From: Sphingobacterium endophyticum
GTDB lineage: Bacteria > Bacteroidota > Bacteroidia > Sphingobacteriales > Sphingobacteriaceae
Assembly: GCF_009733535.1 (NCBI RefSeq)
Contig: NZ_SMMI01000003.1
Span: 124,001 to 188,000 of the forward strand
Direction of reading: 5' to 3'
Length of the DNA stretch: 64,000 nt
Shown here: in pieces, positions 41,975 through 50,220 of the stretch
Position numbering within the stretch: position 1 is the first letter of the stretch
How the letters are laid out: every line of letters begins with the position of its first letter
Made by a program: the position numbers and the translations under genes
The notes under the pieces: model-generated
The model's input: the letters and a program-made list of their open reading frames with translations, nothing else
What the model was told of the DNA's origin: nothing
The model's database searches: none

Positions 41975-42447
41975 TGCGCTTGTTACAAATCATAATAATT
42001 ACTGTTCTTTTGACAACAGGTTTAGTCCACTCTCAAGAGAAGGTTAAACCTAGCGTCAATTGGATCAGTTTTGAGCAGCTGGAAGATTCTTTACAAACCA
42101 ATCCCAAACCTGTGCTCTTATTCTTTCATACGGACTGGTGTTCTTATTGCAAAAAGATGTTGAGTGAAACATTTACTGCCCCTGAAGTCATTGAAAAGCT
42201 TAATTCTCATTATTACGCTGTAGAATTTGATGCAGAATCAATAGACAGCATCCAATTTGATGGTCAACTTTTCAAAAATGATTTTACTATCAAAAGGACT
42301 GGAAAATACCATGAATTAGCAAAAATTTTAATGGGTTCTGAAAATAGGGCAATTTTCCCTACGACTATGCTACTTAATGAAGATTTTTCAGTAAAAACGA
42401 AAAAAATTAATTATCTAAGTATTAAGCAAATATTAAATATTTTATAA
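41974..42447 (+). CDS. Periplasmic thioredoxin-fold protein
   Basis: 157 aa with a signal peptide (residues ~1-20, LLQIIIITVLLTTGLVHS) and a thioredoxin_7/DsbD-gamma-like domain with Cys56-S-Y-Cys59 in FFHTDWCSYCKKML. The cis-Pro loop is AIFPTTMLL. The CxxC in a WCxYC context suggests a reductase rather than an oxidase (inference). It is translationally coupled to the TonB receptor, whose plug holds its own CxxC pair. The C-terminus is short and Ile/Lys-rich. Confidence 0.87.
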   Translation: MRLLQIIIITVLLTTGLVHSQEKVKPSVNWISFEQLEDSLQTNPKPVLLFFHTDWCSYCKKMLSETFTAPEVIEKLNSHYYAVEFDAESIDSIQFDGQLFKNDFTIKRTGKYHELAKILMGSENRAIFPTTMLLNEDFSVKTKKINYLSIKQILNIL

Positions 42448-42463
42448 ATTTATCACCGCTACT

Positions 42464-42497
42464 GTAGCGAACATCATTTGATTATCGTTTTCAGGAG
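42464..42497 (+). repeat. 34-base intergenic motif, copy 2
   Basis: GTAGCGAA, 12 variable bases, then ATCGTTTTCAGGAG, matching 8584-8617. Here the left end also forms a small hairpin, CGCTA-CTG-TAGCG (42457-42469). Confidence 0.5.
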
Positions 42498-42522
42498 CAT
42501 TAAATAAGATACTTAAACAAAT

Positions 42523-43104
42523 ATGAAAAACTTTAAATTACTCTTAGTTGCTTTTTTAGCTGTGATTACTGTATCCTCATGTATGAAAAATGAAGATAAT
42601 AGTGGAATTGATTATGAAAAAGAACAACAAAGAATTGATTCTACCTTGAAAGCACAGGCAGCTCCTTTAGCAGAATATGCTGCTGAGAATTTTGGCCCTA
42701 CTGCAAAAAAAGACAGTGCAACTGGAATATGGTACGAAGTACTTCCATCAACGGTTGATAGTACTTTTGAATATGTTTCTTACGGAAACTCATGGGTACC
42801 TGTAGTAGCTAATGTTAAATATAAAGGTCAATTAATGGATGGAAAAGTTTTTGATGAAAAAACTACAGCAACTCAAATGGCCATTAATAATGTAATTCCA
42901 GCATGGTTGTATATTTTTTATCCAAAAAACAGTACACCTAATAGTTTCTCAGGAATTTTACCAGATGGATTATTAAAAGGTAACAAAGTTAGATTTATCG
43001 CTCCATCACCTTATTGTTATGATAATAAATCTAATGAAACTATTCCAGCGAATTCTCCATTAGTATTTACAATTGAGGTAACTGAAATTAAAAATCAAAA
43101 CTAG
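42523..43104 (+). CDS. FKBP-type peptidyl-prolyl isomerase lipoprotein
   Basis: 193-aa lipoprotein with signal peptide and lipobox (AVITVSSCMKNED, Cys20), a charged linker and an FKBP domain at ~65-190: GIWYEVL, VPVVANVKYKGQLMDGKVFDE, and the closing NSPLVFTIEVTEIKNQ. The active-site core (Y-x-G-x-L-x-D-G-x-x-F-D) is present. The middle (MAINNVIPAWLYIFYPKNST) departs from the usual VIPGWxEGL pattern, so catalysis may be weak. Expected at the inner or outer membrane, facing the periplasm. Followed by a terminator. Confidence 0.85.
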   Translation: MKNFKLLLVAFLAVITVSSCMKNEDNSGIDYEKEQQRIDSTLKAQAAPLAEYAAENFGPTAKKDSATGIWYEVLPSTVDSTFEYVSYGNSWVPVVANVKYKGQLMDGKVFDEKTTATQMAINNVIPAWLYIFYPKNSTPNSFSGILPDGLLKGNKVRFIAPSPYCYDNKSNETIPANSPLVFTIEVTEIKNQN

Positions 43105-43127
43105 TCTCAAAACAATTAAAAATATCG

Positions 43128-43156
43128 AAAAAGGCAATCCTAGGGTTGCCTTTTTT
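43128..43156 (+). terminator. Terminator after the FKBP lipoprotein
   Basis: AAAAAGGCAATCC-TA-GGGTTGCCTTTTTT: a 12-13 bp stem including one T-G wobble, with a T6 tail, 24 bases after the stop. Confidence 0.88.
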
Positions 43157-43249
43157 GTTATTAAAACCTAATTTATTGATGATTGTTTCTATCTTGAATT
43201 AGTTAAATAGAAAAATTTTATTGCTATTTTTACATTAAATGTCAAGCAT

Positions 43250-44890
43250 ATGAAGATAGCTTTATCACAGCTCAACTACCATATAGGAAATTTCGAACAG
43301 AACAATCAAAAAATTATTGATAGTATACAAAAAGCAAAAACAGCAGGTGCAGAACTAATTGTATTTGCTGAACTTGCTATAGGAGGCTATCCCGCCAAGG
43401 ACTTACTACGGAATGATGCTTTTTTAAAACATTGCTATAATAGCATTGAGGAAATTGCAAAGCACTGTACTGACATTTCATGCATCATTGGTGCTCCAAT
43501 TCCAAATCAGGATGGCGAAGGAAAATCATTGTACAATGCCGCTGTAATGATTGAAAATGGTGAGATTTCTAAAATCACTAAGAAAAGCCTACTACCTGAT
43601 TACGATGTTTTTGATGAATATCGTTATTTTGAACCTAATGCTCATGTTACCTGTATTAATTTTAACAATAAGACTATAGCCTTAACAATATGCGAAGACC
43701 TCTGGGATGATGATGGACCAAATTCTTATGTTGGCGATATTATGCTGGAGTTGGCAAAAGAAAATCCTGATCTAATTATTAACATTGCCGCTTCTCCATT
43801 TTCATATACACATTTCGAAAGTAGAAAAAACGTATTGAAGCGCAATGTCATTAAGGCGAATGCGCCTTTGATTTATGTGAACCAAGTTGGAGCACAAACT
43901 GACATCATATTTGATGGTCGTTCCTTGGCTCTAAATAAAAAAGCTGAAGTGATCCTTGAATTAAAATCTTTTGAAGAGGATTTACAATATGTTGAATTAA
44001 ATAACAATGACCTACAGGCAGAATCTTCCTATACGGAGAAAAAAAACGCTGAAATTGCTTTGATACATGACGCGCTGATTCTTGGTTTGAAGGACTATTT
44101 CCATAAATCAGGATTTAAGACAGCAGTATTGGGCTTGTCTGGAGGATTGGATTCAGCATTGGTTGCTGCCCTAGCTTGTGAAGCATTAGGCTCTGAGAAT
44201 GTACTTTCCATATTAATGCCATCTGTTTATTCATCGGACCATTCATTGAAGGATGCATTGGATTTGGTAGAAAACACAGGATGTCAGCATAAAATCATCC
44301 CTATAAAAGATATTGCAGCAGCATTCGAAGAAACATTGGAAGAAACATTTATAGGGAGGGAAAAAGACACCACAGAAGAGAATATTCAGGCAAGGACGAG
44401 AGGAACTCTATTGATGGCAATCTCAAATAAATTTGGAAACATCCTATTAAATACCTCAAACAAATCTGAGGCAGCAGTAGGCTACGGGACATTATATGGG
44501 GATATGGCAGGTTCATTAAGTGTCATCGGAGATGTATATAAAACGCAAGCCTTTGAACTCGCAAAATATATCAACAGAGATCGTGAAATCATTCCTATCA
44601 ATACTATTGTCAAACCCCCTTCTGCTGAATTAAGACCAGACCAAAAAGATTCTGATTCTTTACCAGACTATGAAATTTTGGATTCCGTTCTCTTCCAGCT
44701 GATTGAAATGGAAAAATCGAAAGATGATGTGATTCATTTAGGCTTTGATGAACCGCTGGTTAACAGGGTGTACAAACTACTTTGCAATGCGGAATTCAAG
44801 CGATTCCAAGCCCCTCCTATTCTGCGTGTTAGCCCAAAAGCCTTTGGTCCTGGCAGGTCAATGCCACTTGTAGCAAAATATTCATTTTAA
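43250..44890 (+). CDS. nadE: Glutamine-dependent NAD+ synthetase
   Basis: 546-aa two-domain enzyme making NAD from nicotinate adenine dinucleotide with glutamine-derived ammonia. The N-terminal CN-hydrolase glutaminase has its triad in FAELAIGGYPAKD (Glu), ITKKSLLPDYDVFDE (Lys) and ALTICEDLWDDDG (Cys). The C-terminal ATP-pyrophosphatase synthetase has the P-loop GLSGGLDSALVAAL and NTSNKSEAAVGYGTLYGDMA. Length is near the usual 540-570. Start ATG 43250 begins the CN-hydrolase strand directly. Confidence 0.95.
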   Translation: MKIALSQLNYHIGNFEQNNQKIIDSIQKAKTAGAELIVFAELAIGGYPAKDLLRNDAFLKHCYNSIEEIAKHCTDISCIIGAPIPNQDGEGKSLYNAAVMIENGEISKITKKSLLPDYDVFDEYRYFEPNAHVTCINFNNKTIALTICEDLWDDDGPNSYVGDIMLELAKENPDLIINIAASPFSYTHFESRKNVLKRNVIKANAPLIYVNQVGAQTDIIFDGRSLALNKKAEVILELKSFEEDLQYVELNNNDLQAESSYTEKKNAEIALIHDALILGLKDYFHKSGFKTAVLGLSGGLDSALVAALACEALGSENVLSILMPSVYSSDHSLKDALDLVENTGCQHKIIPIKDIAAAFEETLEETFIGREKDTTEENIQARTRGTLLMAISNKFGNILLNTSNKSEAAVGYGTLYGDMAGSLSVIGDVYKTQAFELAKYINRDREIIPINTIVKPPSAELRPDQKDSDSLPDYEILDSVLFQLIEMEKSKDDVIHLGFDEPLVNRVYKLLCNAEFKRFQAPPILRVSPKAFGPGRSMPLVAKYSF

Positions 44891-44939
44891 CATTAAACTT
44901 TTTGATGATATATACGTCTAATAAAATAAATTGAGATTT

Positions 44940-45497
44940 ATGAAAAAGTTATGGTCGATTATGCTGTTGGGAGCTATCCTAGTTTTGGGTTCCTGCAGTT
45001 CCTATAAATATAACACTACCAGAGTCCAAACACTTGATTTTTCGAAATATAAAACCTATGGTTGGTTACCACCTGTAGATTCTCTTTCTAAGAATTATTT
45101 TACAAATGATATTGCTAGAGAGAATATTCTTTCTTCAGCAAACCATCAATTGGAAGCACGTGGTTTAAGATATAGTAAAGAAAATCCAGATGTATTATTC
45201 CGTTATATTACTATTGTTAACAACAAAAGTAAAATGGTATATGGAAATACTGGCTGGGGATTTGGTGGCCCATGGGGCTTCAGTCCTTGGTGGGGATATG
45301 GTTGGGGTGGCAGGTCATACCCAATCGGAAAAGAAAAAGTGCGCTATTCTCATTTAATTATTGAAGCAGTAGACCGCAGCTCCAATTCAGTAGTTTGGCA
45401 AGCTAGAGGTTCTGGTGAAATCACCTCTCCTGAGAGAGCTATCAATAACCTTCCTAAGGTTGTGGAAGGTATTTTCAAAGAATATCCAGTTAAGTAG
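44940..45497 (+). CDS. DUF4136 lipoprotein
   Basis: 185-aa lipoprotein. Signal peptide and lipobox (LLGAILVLGSCSSYK, Cys about residue 19), then a DUF4136 domain: DFSKYKTYGWLPP, DVLFRYITIVNNKS and HLIIEAVDRSSNSVVWQARG. A Gly/Trp-rich loop (WGFGGPWGFSPWWGYGWGG) sits mid-protein, a frequent low-complexity insert in this family. A TTG three codons upstream is in frame; ATG 44940 gives a standard signal peptide. Function unknown; the family is periplasmic or outer membrane. Confidence 0.85.
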   Translation: MKKLWSIMLLGAILVLGSCSSYKYNTTRVQTLDFSKYKTYGWLPPVDSLSKNYFTNDIARENILSSANHQLEARGLRYSKENPDVLFRYITIVNNKSKMVYGNTGWGFGGPWGFSPWWGYGWGGRSYPIGKEKVRYSHLIIEAVDRSSNSVVWQARGSGEITSPERAINNLPKVVEGIFKEYPVK

Positions 45498-45510
45498 GGA
45501 AACAGATATT

Positions 45511-45541
45511 AAAAAAAAGCGAACATGATGTTCGCTTTTTT
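45511..45541. terminator. Bidirectional terminator between the DUF4136 and DoxX genes
   Basis: A-run, GCGAACA-TGA-TGTTCGC stem (45519-45525 with 45529-45535), T-run to 45541. It lies between convergent genes and has A/T tracts on both sides, so it can serve both strands. Confidence 0.9.
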
Positions 45542-45544
45542 ATG

Positions 45545-45916
45545 CTATTTAATCATTGGAAGATATTTTTTCCAATGATCAGCAATAATCCATACATCAA
45601 TTAATCCTAAAACCAGAGCCATAGGCGTTCCAGAAGGATCTAATGTAGAATGGTGTAAAATAATTCCTATTAAAATAGGTAATAGAATTATTGCTCCTAA
45701 CGCTCTTGTCTTCGGGAATACTATCAGTAAACCTCCTATTATTTCCATACTGCCTACCAATGGAGTAATCCATTTTAATTTCATAAGCGCTTCGTTAATG
45801 GCCATTTGTGCATCAGTAAATTCTGGAACTGGAATAATTTTGATGAATTTTGCCGTTCCAAAGAAAATAAAGGCCAGACCAAAGAGGATAAAAATAATGT
45901 TCTTAACAATTTTCAT
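45545..45916 (-). CDS. DoxX-like small membrane protein
   Basis: 123 aa with four predicted helices (IIFILFGLAFIFFGTAKFI; ITPLVGSMEIIGGLLIV; ALGAIILLPILIGIILHH; MALVLGLIDVWIIADHW), fitting the DoxX family of quinone-linked or redox-associated membrane proteins. Catalytic role unproven. It starts 35 bases downstream of the GntR-type regulator and may be the last gene of that transcript. The terminator above follows at once. Confidence 0.82.
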   Translation of the reverse strand: MKIVKNIIFILFGLAFIFFGTAKFIKIIPVPEFTDAQMAINEALMKLKWITPLVGSMEIIGGLLIVFPKTRALGAIILLPILIGIILHHSTLDPSGTPMALVLGLIDVWIIADHWKKYLPMIK

Positions 45917-45951
45917 TATGTAATAATTAGGGATGTAGATTATTAATTATT

Positions 45952-46992
45952 TCAAACAGACTGTCTTTGATTTAAATAAAAAGGCACTTCAACATGATCT
46001 TTTGATTTATTTTTTATCAACTCAGCAGCCATTTTACCCATCATCTCAAAGTCTGTTGAAATTGTAGTAATGCCATTTAGGATAAATTTTTTTAATGGTG
46101 TTTCATTATAGGAGATTACCCCTACATCCTGACCAATTTTCAAGTTCTTTTTGATGATTTTATCTAAAAGCTTTACTAAATCATCTTCTGCAATATTTAT
46201 ATAGCAAGTACCTAATTCTATCTTTTCCTTTTCCAATTCGCTCACAAGCGAATGGTTAAATGCGAATTGCTGAGCGAATTTGTAAAACCCTTTAATAATT
46301 GCTTTAGGATAGTCGCTATTATCTGGAAAAATAAGATTTAAGGTGTGGTACTTACTTAAAGAAGGTAATGCTTCTTCTAAAGCTCCATAAATATCCTTTT
46401 CATAATTTTCATAAACGGCTGCAAAATCGCCTTGAATATCATCAATATATTTTCCTAACAAGACTAATTTTTCCCTTGGAATCAGTTTATTGATAATTTC
46501 AGGAGCCTGATCTCTACCTTCTTTAAAATGTGGGAATAGAACATAATAATCATAGGTCTTTGTGAGACCTCCAAGTAAGGTTCTTAAATAGGTTATATCT
46601 GAATTATAAACAAAAAGGTCAAGTGCGGCATCATCTTCTAGTTCGCGAGCAAAAGAGTCATAAACGATTTTCTTATGTGCACTTAATTTATTGAGAAGCA
46701 TCGCAATCTTTTGTCTTTGCTTAACATCAGTTGTTGCAATATAATATCCTTTACCGGGTATGGATGCAATTACTTCAGCATTCTTGAGAAATTTATAAGC
46801 CTTCTCAACCGTATCCCTCGAAATATCTACATAAACTGAAAGCTCATTGATGGATGGTAACATATCATCCTTCTCCAATGTTCCATATTTGACAGCATCA
46901 ATGATTGCACTTGCTAATTGTTTATACTTAGGAGTAGCAGAAAAGTCACTAATCTGAATAGTTTTCAAGAAATCAGTTACCTTGTTAGTCAT
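45952..46992 (-). CDS. GntR-type regulator with LacI/PBP-like sensor domain
   Basis: 346-aa transcription factor. The N-terminal GntR winged helix (residues ~20-85; YKQLASAIIDAVKYGTLEKD, LPSINELSVYVDISRDTVEK, GKGYYIAT) is followed by a periplasmic-binding-protein-like sensor (~95-340; LDLFVYNSDITYLRTLLGGL, VISYNETPLKKFILNGITTI). Such GntR/LacI hybrids regulate sugar utilisation genes in Bacteroidota, binding a sugar in the C-terminal domain. It is the fourth gene after two GH78 genes and rhaM, so L-rhamnose or a rhamnoside is the likely effector (inference). Confidence 0.85.
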   Translation of the reverse strand: MTNKVTDFLKTIQISDFSATPKYKQLASAIIDAVKYGTLEKDDMLPSINELSVYVDISRDTVEKAYKFLKNAEVIASIPGKGYYIATTDVKQRQKIAMLLNKLSAHKKIVYDSFARELEDDAALDLFVYNSDITYLRTLLGGLTKTYDYYVLFPHFKEGRDQAPEIINKLIPREKLVLLGKYIDDIQGDFAAVYENYEKDIYGALEEALPSLSKYHTLNLIFPDNSDYPKAIIKGFYKFAQQFAFNHSLVSELEKEKIELGTCYINIAEDDLVKLLDKIIKKNLKIGQDVGVISYNETPLKKFILNGITTISTDFEMMGKMAAELIKNKSKDHVEVPFYLNQRQSV

Positions 46993-47034
46993 AAATTAGT
47001 TAGAATTACAATATAGGTTTCTTTTGTATCTAAC

Positions 47035-47349
47035 CTAAGGTAAGTAAAATACTTGTTTTAATGGTGAAGATTTTGGTGAATTATCAGTATTTGTCTCCAT
47101 CAGATCTTTCATATAATCCCACCATTCTTTCATAATTGGGTCCAGCTTCAACCTCTCTTCATTAAAATTCATATCTAATTTTTGAACCGCAAACAAGTCT
47201 AATGTATCAGAATCCAAAAAAATAGCATAATCTGAAATTCCATTTTCTTTGAGCAGTTTAGATAATTTCGGCCAAATCTCCTGATGTCTGCGTAGGTATT
47301 CTTCCTCGTTTCCAGCAAGTAATTTCATTTTAAATGCAACCTGTTTCAT
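47035..47349 (-). CDS. rhaM: L-rhamnose mutarotase
   Basis: 104-aa ferredoxin-like-fold enzyme that interconverts alpha- and beta-L-rhamnopyranose. The family signature MKQVAFKMKLLAGNEEEYLR, then RRHQEIWPKLSKLL with the catalytic His, and GISDYAIFLD and EWWDYMKDLM are clear. A short C-terminal tail (TNTDNSPKSSPLKQVFYLP) matches longer members. It sits 11 bases after the GH78 gene and 42 before the regulator. This is the strongest single pointer to rhamnose as the sugar of the locus. Confidence 0.92.
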   Translation of the reverse strand: MKQVAFKMKLLAGNEEEYLRRHQEIWPKLSKLLKENGISDYAIFLDSDTLDLFAVQKLDMNFNEERLKLDPIMKEWWDYMKDLMETNTDNSPKSSPLKQVFYLP

Positions 47350-47360
47350 TTGTAAAATGT

Positions 47361-50216
47361 CTAATAAGTTGTTTTGATGATATATTTTCCTGAACCTAAT
47401 TCCAACATCACCTGTGACTCCAATCGCTTAACGGATAAGACAAGGTCATTTTTGTCAATTGGTTCTCCATTGATACGGATTGAATCTGTATGATCAGTTT
47501 TAATATAACAGAAAGCCTTCACATTCACAGGAATCTCAATTTCTTGCGTAAGATCCTTTTCCGATTTTACCCAAGAACTTTTAATATTTCCAGCTAAAGA
47601 ACGAAAAGATCCTGATACGTTATTGATGCCAAAATCACCTATTTCCGGCTGAATATATATTTGTTGATAACCGTTTTCTTTGGCTTTGATTCCCAACATA
47701 TTTTCAAAAATCCATTCATTCACCGAACCAAAAGCATAATGGGAGAAAGAATTCATCGCAGCATTATGTACAAATCCCTTGTCTTTGGTAAAACTATCCC
47801 AACGCTCCCAAATTGAAGTTGCCCCATTTACTACCTCATAGCCCAATGAAGGATATTCAGTACTCTGCAATAATTGATAGGCTTTATCTGACGAGCCTGT
47901 TGAGGTTAAGGCTGGTAATAATGGTTTAAACCCTAGAAAACCAGTGGATAATTTATTTCCATTATCTTCTAATAATTTTCTCAAAAATTCCCCTGCAATT
48001 TTCTCATCGGCTTGGTCCAATATACCGGAATAGATTGCATTGGCATAGGCTGTTTGGGTATGACCAGAAAATCCATTTTGGCCTTCCACATAACCAGCGC
48101 CATCCCCATAAAAAGCTGCATTAGTTTTTAACTTACCATTAATATCCATATAATGCTTTTTAAAGCCGTTTTTTACTGCAAACAATTCCTTTTCATAATC
48201 ATTGGCCAACTGCATATCACCAATGGCTCTACACATTTCCGCCATGAGCTTATTACAATAAAAATAATAGGTCGTAGCCAATAAATCCGGGCTCGTTTTT
48301 TCACCAACAGATAACCAATCACCGAATCCTCCTTTTGGATTTACATCTTCAAAGGAACCCTCCAACAGCACATTACCCTTTGTTCTCGATTTTAGAAAGG
48401 CCATAAACTTGTTCATGAAAGGCAATGATTCCTTAACGATTCTTTGATCATTATATGCTTTAAAGATTTCATAGGTACAAATGATACCTGCTTCAGACCA
48501 TCCAGGAGAAAATGAATCGGATGCTCGAATAGCTGCAATCCCATCTTGGTTGACAGGCATTGGGGAGTAAATCGGATAGGCTCCATTCGGCCATTGAGAA
48601 TCATTCAGATCCTTTATCCATTTCTTGTGAAATGGCGCAACATCTGCATTAAAGATTGCAGAGCGCATATATACTTGAGCATCACCTGTCCATCCAAGCC
48701 GTTCATCTCGTTGAGGGCAATCTGTTGGAATATCCAAATAATTTGCCCTTTGGGTCCAAATAATATTGCTGTACAGTTGATTCAACATACTGTTGTCGGA
48801 CTCAAAATGTCCTACGGGATCTAAATCAGAACTCAATACCAGTCCTGTTAGAAAATCAAGTTTAGGCTCTTCTTTCAAGCCAGAAATTTCAACAAATTGA
48901 AACCCATGGAAAGTAAAACTCGGGCTCCAGTTCATAGTTCCGCCTTCCCCAAATATATACGTATCGGTTGCCCTTGCTTTCCTTAAATTATCTGTCATTA
49001 GTGTTCCATCTGGAAAAAGCATTTCTCCATAACGAAAAACCAATGAATCACCAGTTTTACCTTGATGTTTCAAACGAATATTGCCAGCAAAGTTCTGCCC
49101 GAAATCAACAATATATTTCCCCGCTGCAATTTTCTTAATTGATTTAGCTGAAATTTCTTGTACAATACGAACAGGATTTCCGGGATAGAGCTCCAAAGAT
49201 TGACCTTCCTTATTAACAAATTCTTTTATGTTTCCCCAGGATGTATCATTGAAACCCACCTTATTCCAATCCTTGGGTTCTTTTCTAGCATCATGTTTCT
49301 CACCTTCAAGAAAGTCAGATTCCATAATGGCTCCTGTACTTGTTTTCCAGGAGGAATCCGTATTGATGATTTCGGTTGTTCCGTCTGCAAATTCAACATC
49401 GACTTGTGCCTTAAGCATTGGAAACTTACCGTAGAATTGGTTTACTTGAGGTGAACCGACCAAAAGCGCATACCCTAAATACCCCGAATACCAACCACTT
49501 GATAAAATTGCGCCAAATACGTTCCCCCCTGATTTTAATTTATCTGTAACATCATACACATTATAATAGACCCGCTTATTGTAATCCGTCCAGCCAGAAG
49601 CGAAATAATCAGCCCCTATTTTCTCGCCATTTATATAAAAATTATGAAGTCCTAATGAACTAATATACAATCGCGCTCTTTTTATTTTTTTGTTGATTGT
49701 AGTCACTTTCCTTAAATAGGGTGATGGTGGCAAATGATACTCCCCCTTTTTAGCTAGGTGGTTTAGGTCTATACCTATCCATTTTGCTGACCAATCGTTT
49801 TGATTGGGTTTAGCCAGTTCCCAATATTGAATTTCAGACCATTTACCAATATTGTCATGTTCGTCCCAAGCCCTGACTTTCCAGAAAACCCTTTGACCAG
49901 ATAAAAGTAATTTACCTGAATATTCAATTTGATTAGTCTGATTTCCGGAAACCTTTTTACTATCCCAAAGATCGCCATGATCCTTATTTAATAAGTCTTT
50001 TGAAGAGGCTACCAAAATTTGGTAGGCGGATTGAAATTTATTAAATCCTTTCCCGTCCAATTCCCAACTTAACCTAGGTTTGCTCTCTTCTACAAAGGGA
50101 TTGACCTTATATTCGGTTCTTAAATATTGCGGATAGATATTCGCGTATAATGAACTAAGCGAAATCATAAAAACAACACTTAGCAATAATCTTCCTATAA
50201 ATAATCTGCTTCCCAT
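47361..50216 (-). CDS. Alpha-L-rhamnosidase, GH78 (secreted)
   Basis: 951-aa secreted enzyme. Signal peptide at residues 1-26, an N-terminal Ig-like rhamnosidase domain (KPRLSWELDG), the Bac_rhamnosid_N beta domain (KRARLYISSLGLHNFYINGE) and the (alpha/alpha)6 GH78 catalytic barrel. The general-acid region PTDCPQRDERLGWTGDAQVY and the base region NGATSIWERWDSFTKD are intact. It removes terminal alpha-L-rhamnose from plant or microbial glycans or glycosides by inversion. It lies five bases after the other GH78-like gene and before rhaM. Confidence 0.94.
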   Translation of the reverse strand: MGSRLFIGRLLLSVVFMISLSSLYANIYPQYLRTEYKVNPFVEESKPRLSWELDGKGFNKFQSAYQILVASSKDLLNKDHGDLWDSKKVSGNQTNQIEYSGKLLLSGQRVFWKVRAWDEHDNIGKWSEIQYWELAKPNQNDWSAKWIGIDLNHLAKKGEYHLPPSPYLRKVTTINKKIKRARLYISSLGLHNFYINGEKIGADYFASGWTDYNKRVYYNVYDVTDKLKSGGNVFGAILSSGWYSGYLGYALLVGSPQVNQFYGKFPMLKAQVDVEFADGTTEIINTDSSWKTSTGAIMESDFLEGEKHDARKEPKDWNKVGFNDTSWGNIKEFVNKEGQSLELYPGNPVRIVQEISAKSIKKIAAGKYIVDFGQNFAGNIRLKHQGKTGDSLVFRYGEMLFPDGTLMTDNLRKARATDTYIFGEGGTMNWSPSFTFHGFQFVEISGLKEEPKLDFLTGLVLSSDLDPVGHFESDNSMLNQLYSNIIWTQRANYLDIPTDCPQRDERLGWTGDAQVYMRSAIFNADVAPFHKKWIKDLNDSQWPNGAYPIYSPMPVNQDGIAAIRASDSFSPGWSEAGIICTYEIFKAYNDQRIVKESLPFMNKFMAFLKSRTKGNVLLEGSFEDVNPKGGFGDWLSVGEKTSPDLLATTYYFYCNKLMAEMCRAIGDMQLANDYEKELFAVKNGFKKHYMDINGKLKTNAAFYGDGAGYVEGQNGFSGHTQTAYANAIYSGILDQADEKIAGEFLRKLLEDNGNKLSTGFLGFKPLLPALTSTGSSDKAYQLLQSTEYPSLGYEVVNGATSIWERWDSFTKDKGFVHNAAMNSFSHYAFGSVNEWIFENMLGIKAKENGYQQIYIQPEIGDFGINNVSGSFRSLAGNIKSSWVKSEKDLTQEIEIPVNVKAFCYIKTDHTDSIRINGEPIDKNDLVLSVKRLESQVMLELGSGKYIIKTTY

Positions 50217-50220
50217 CCTA

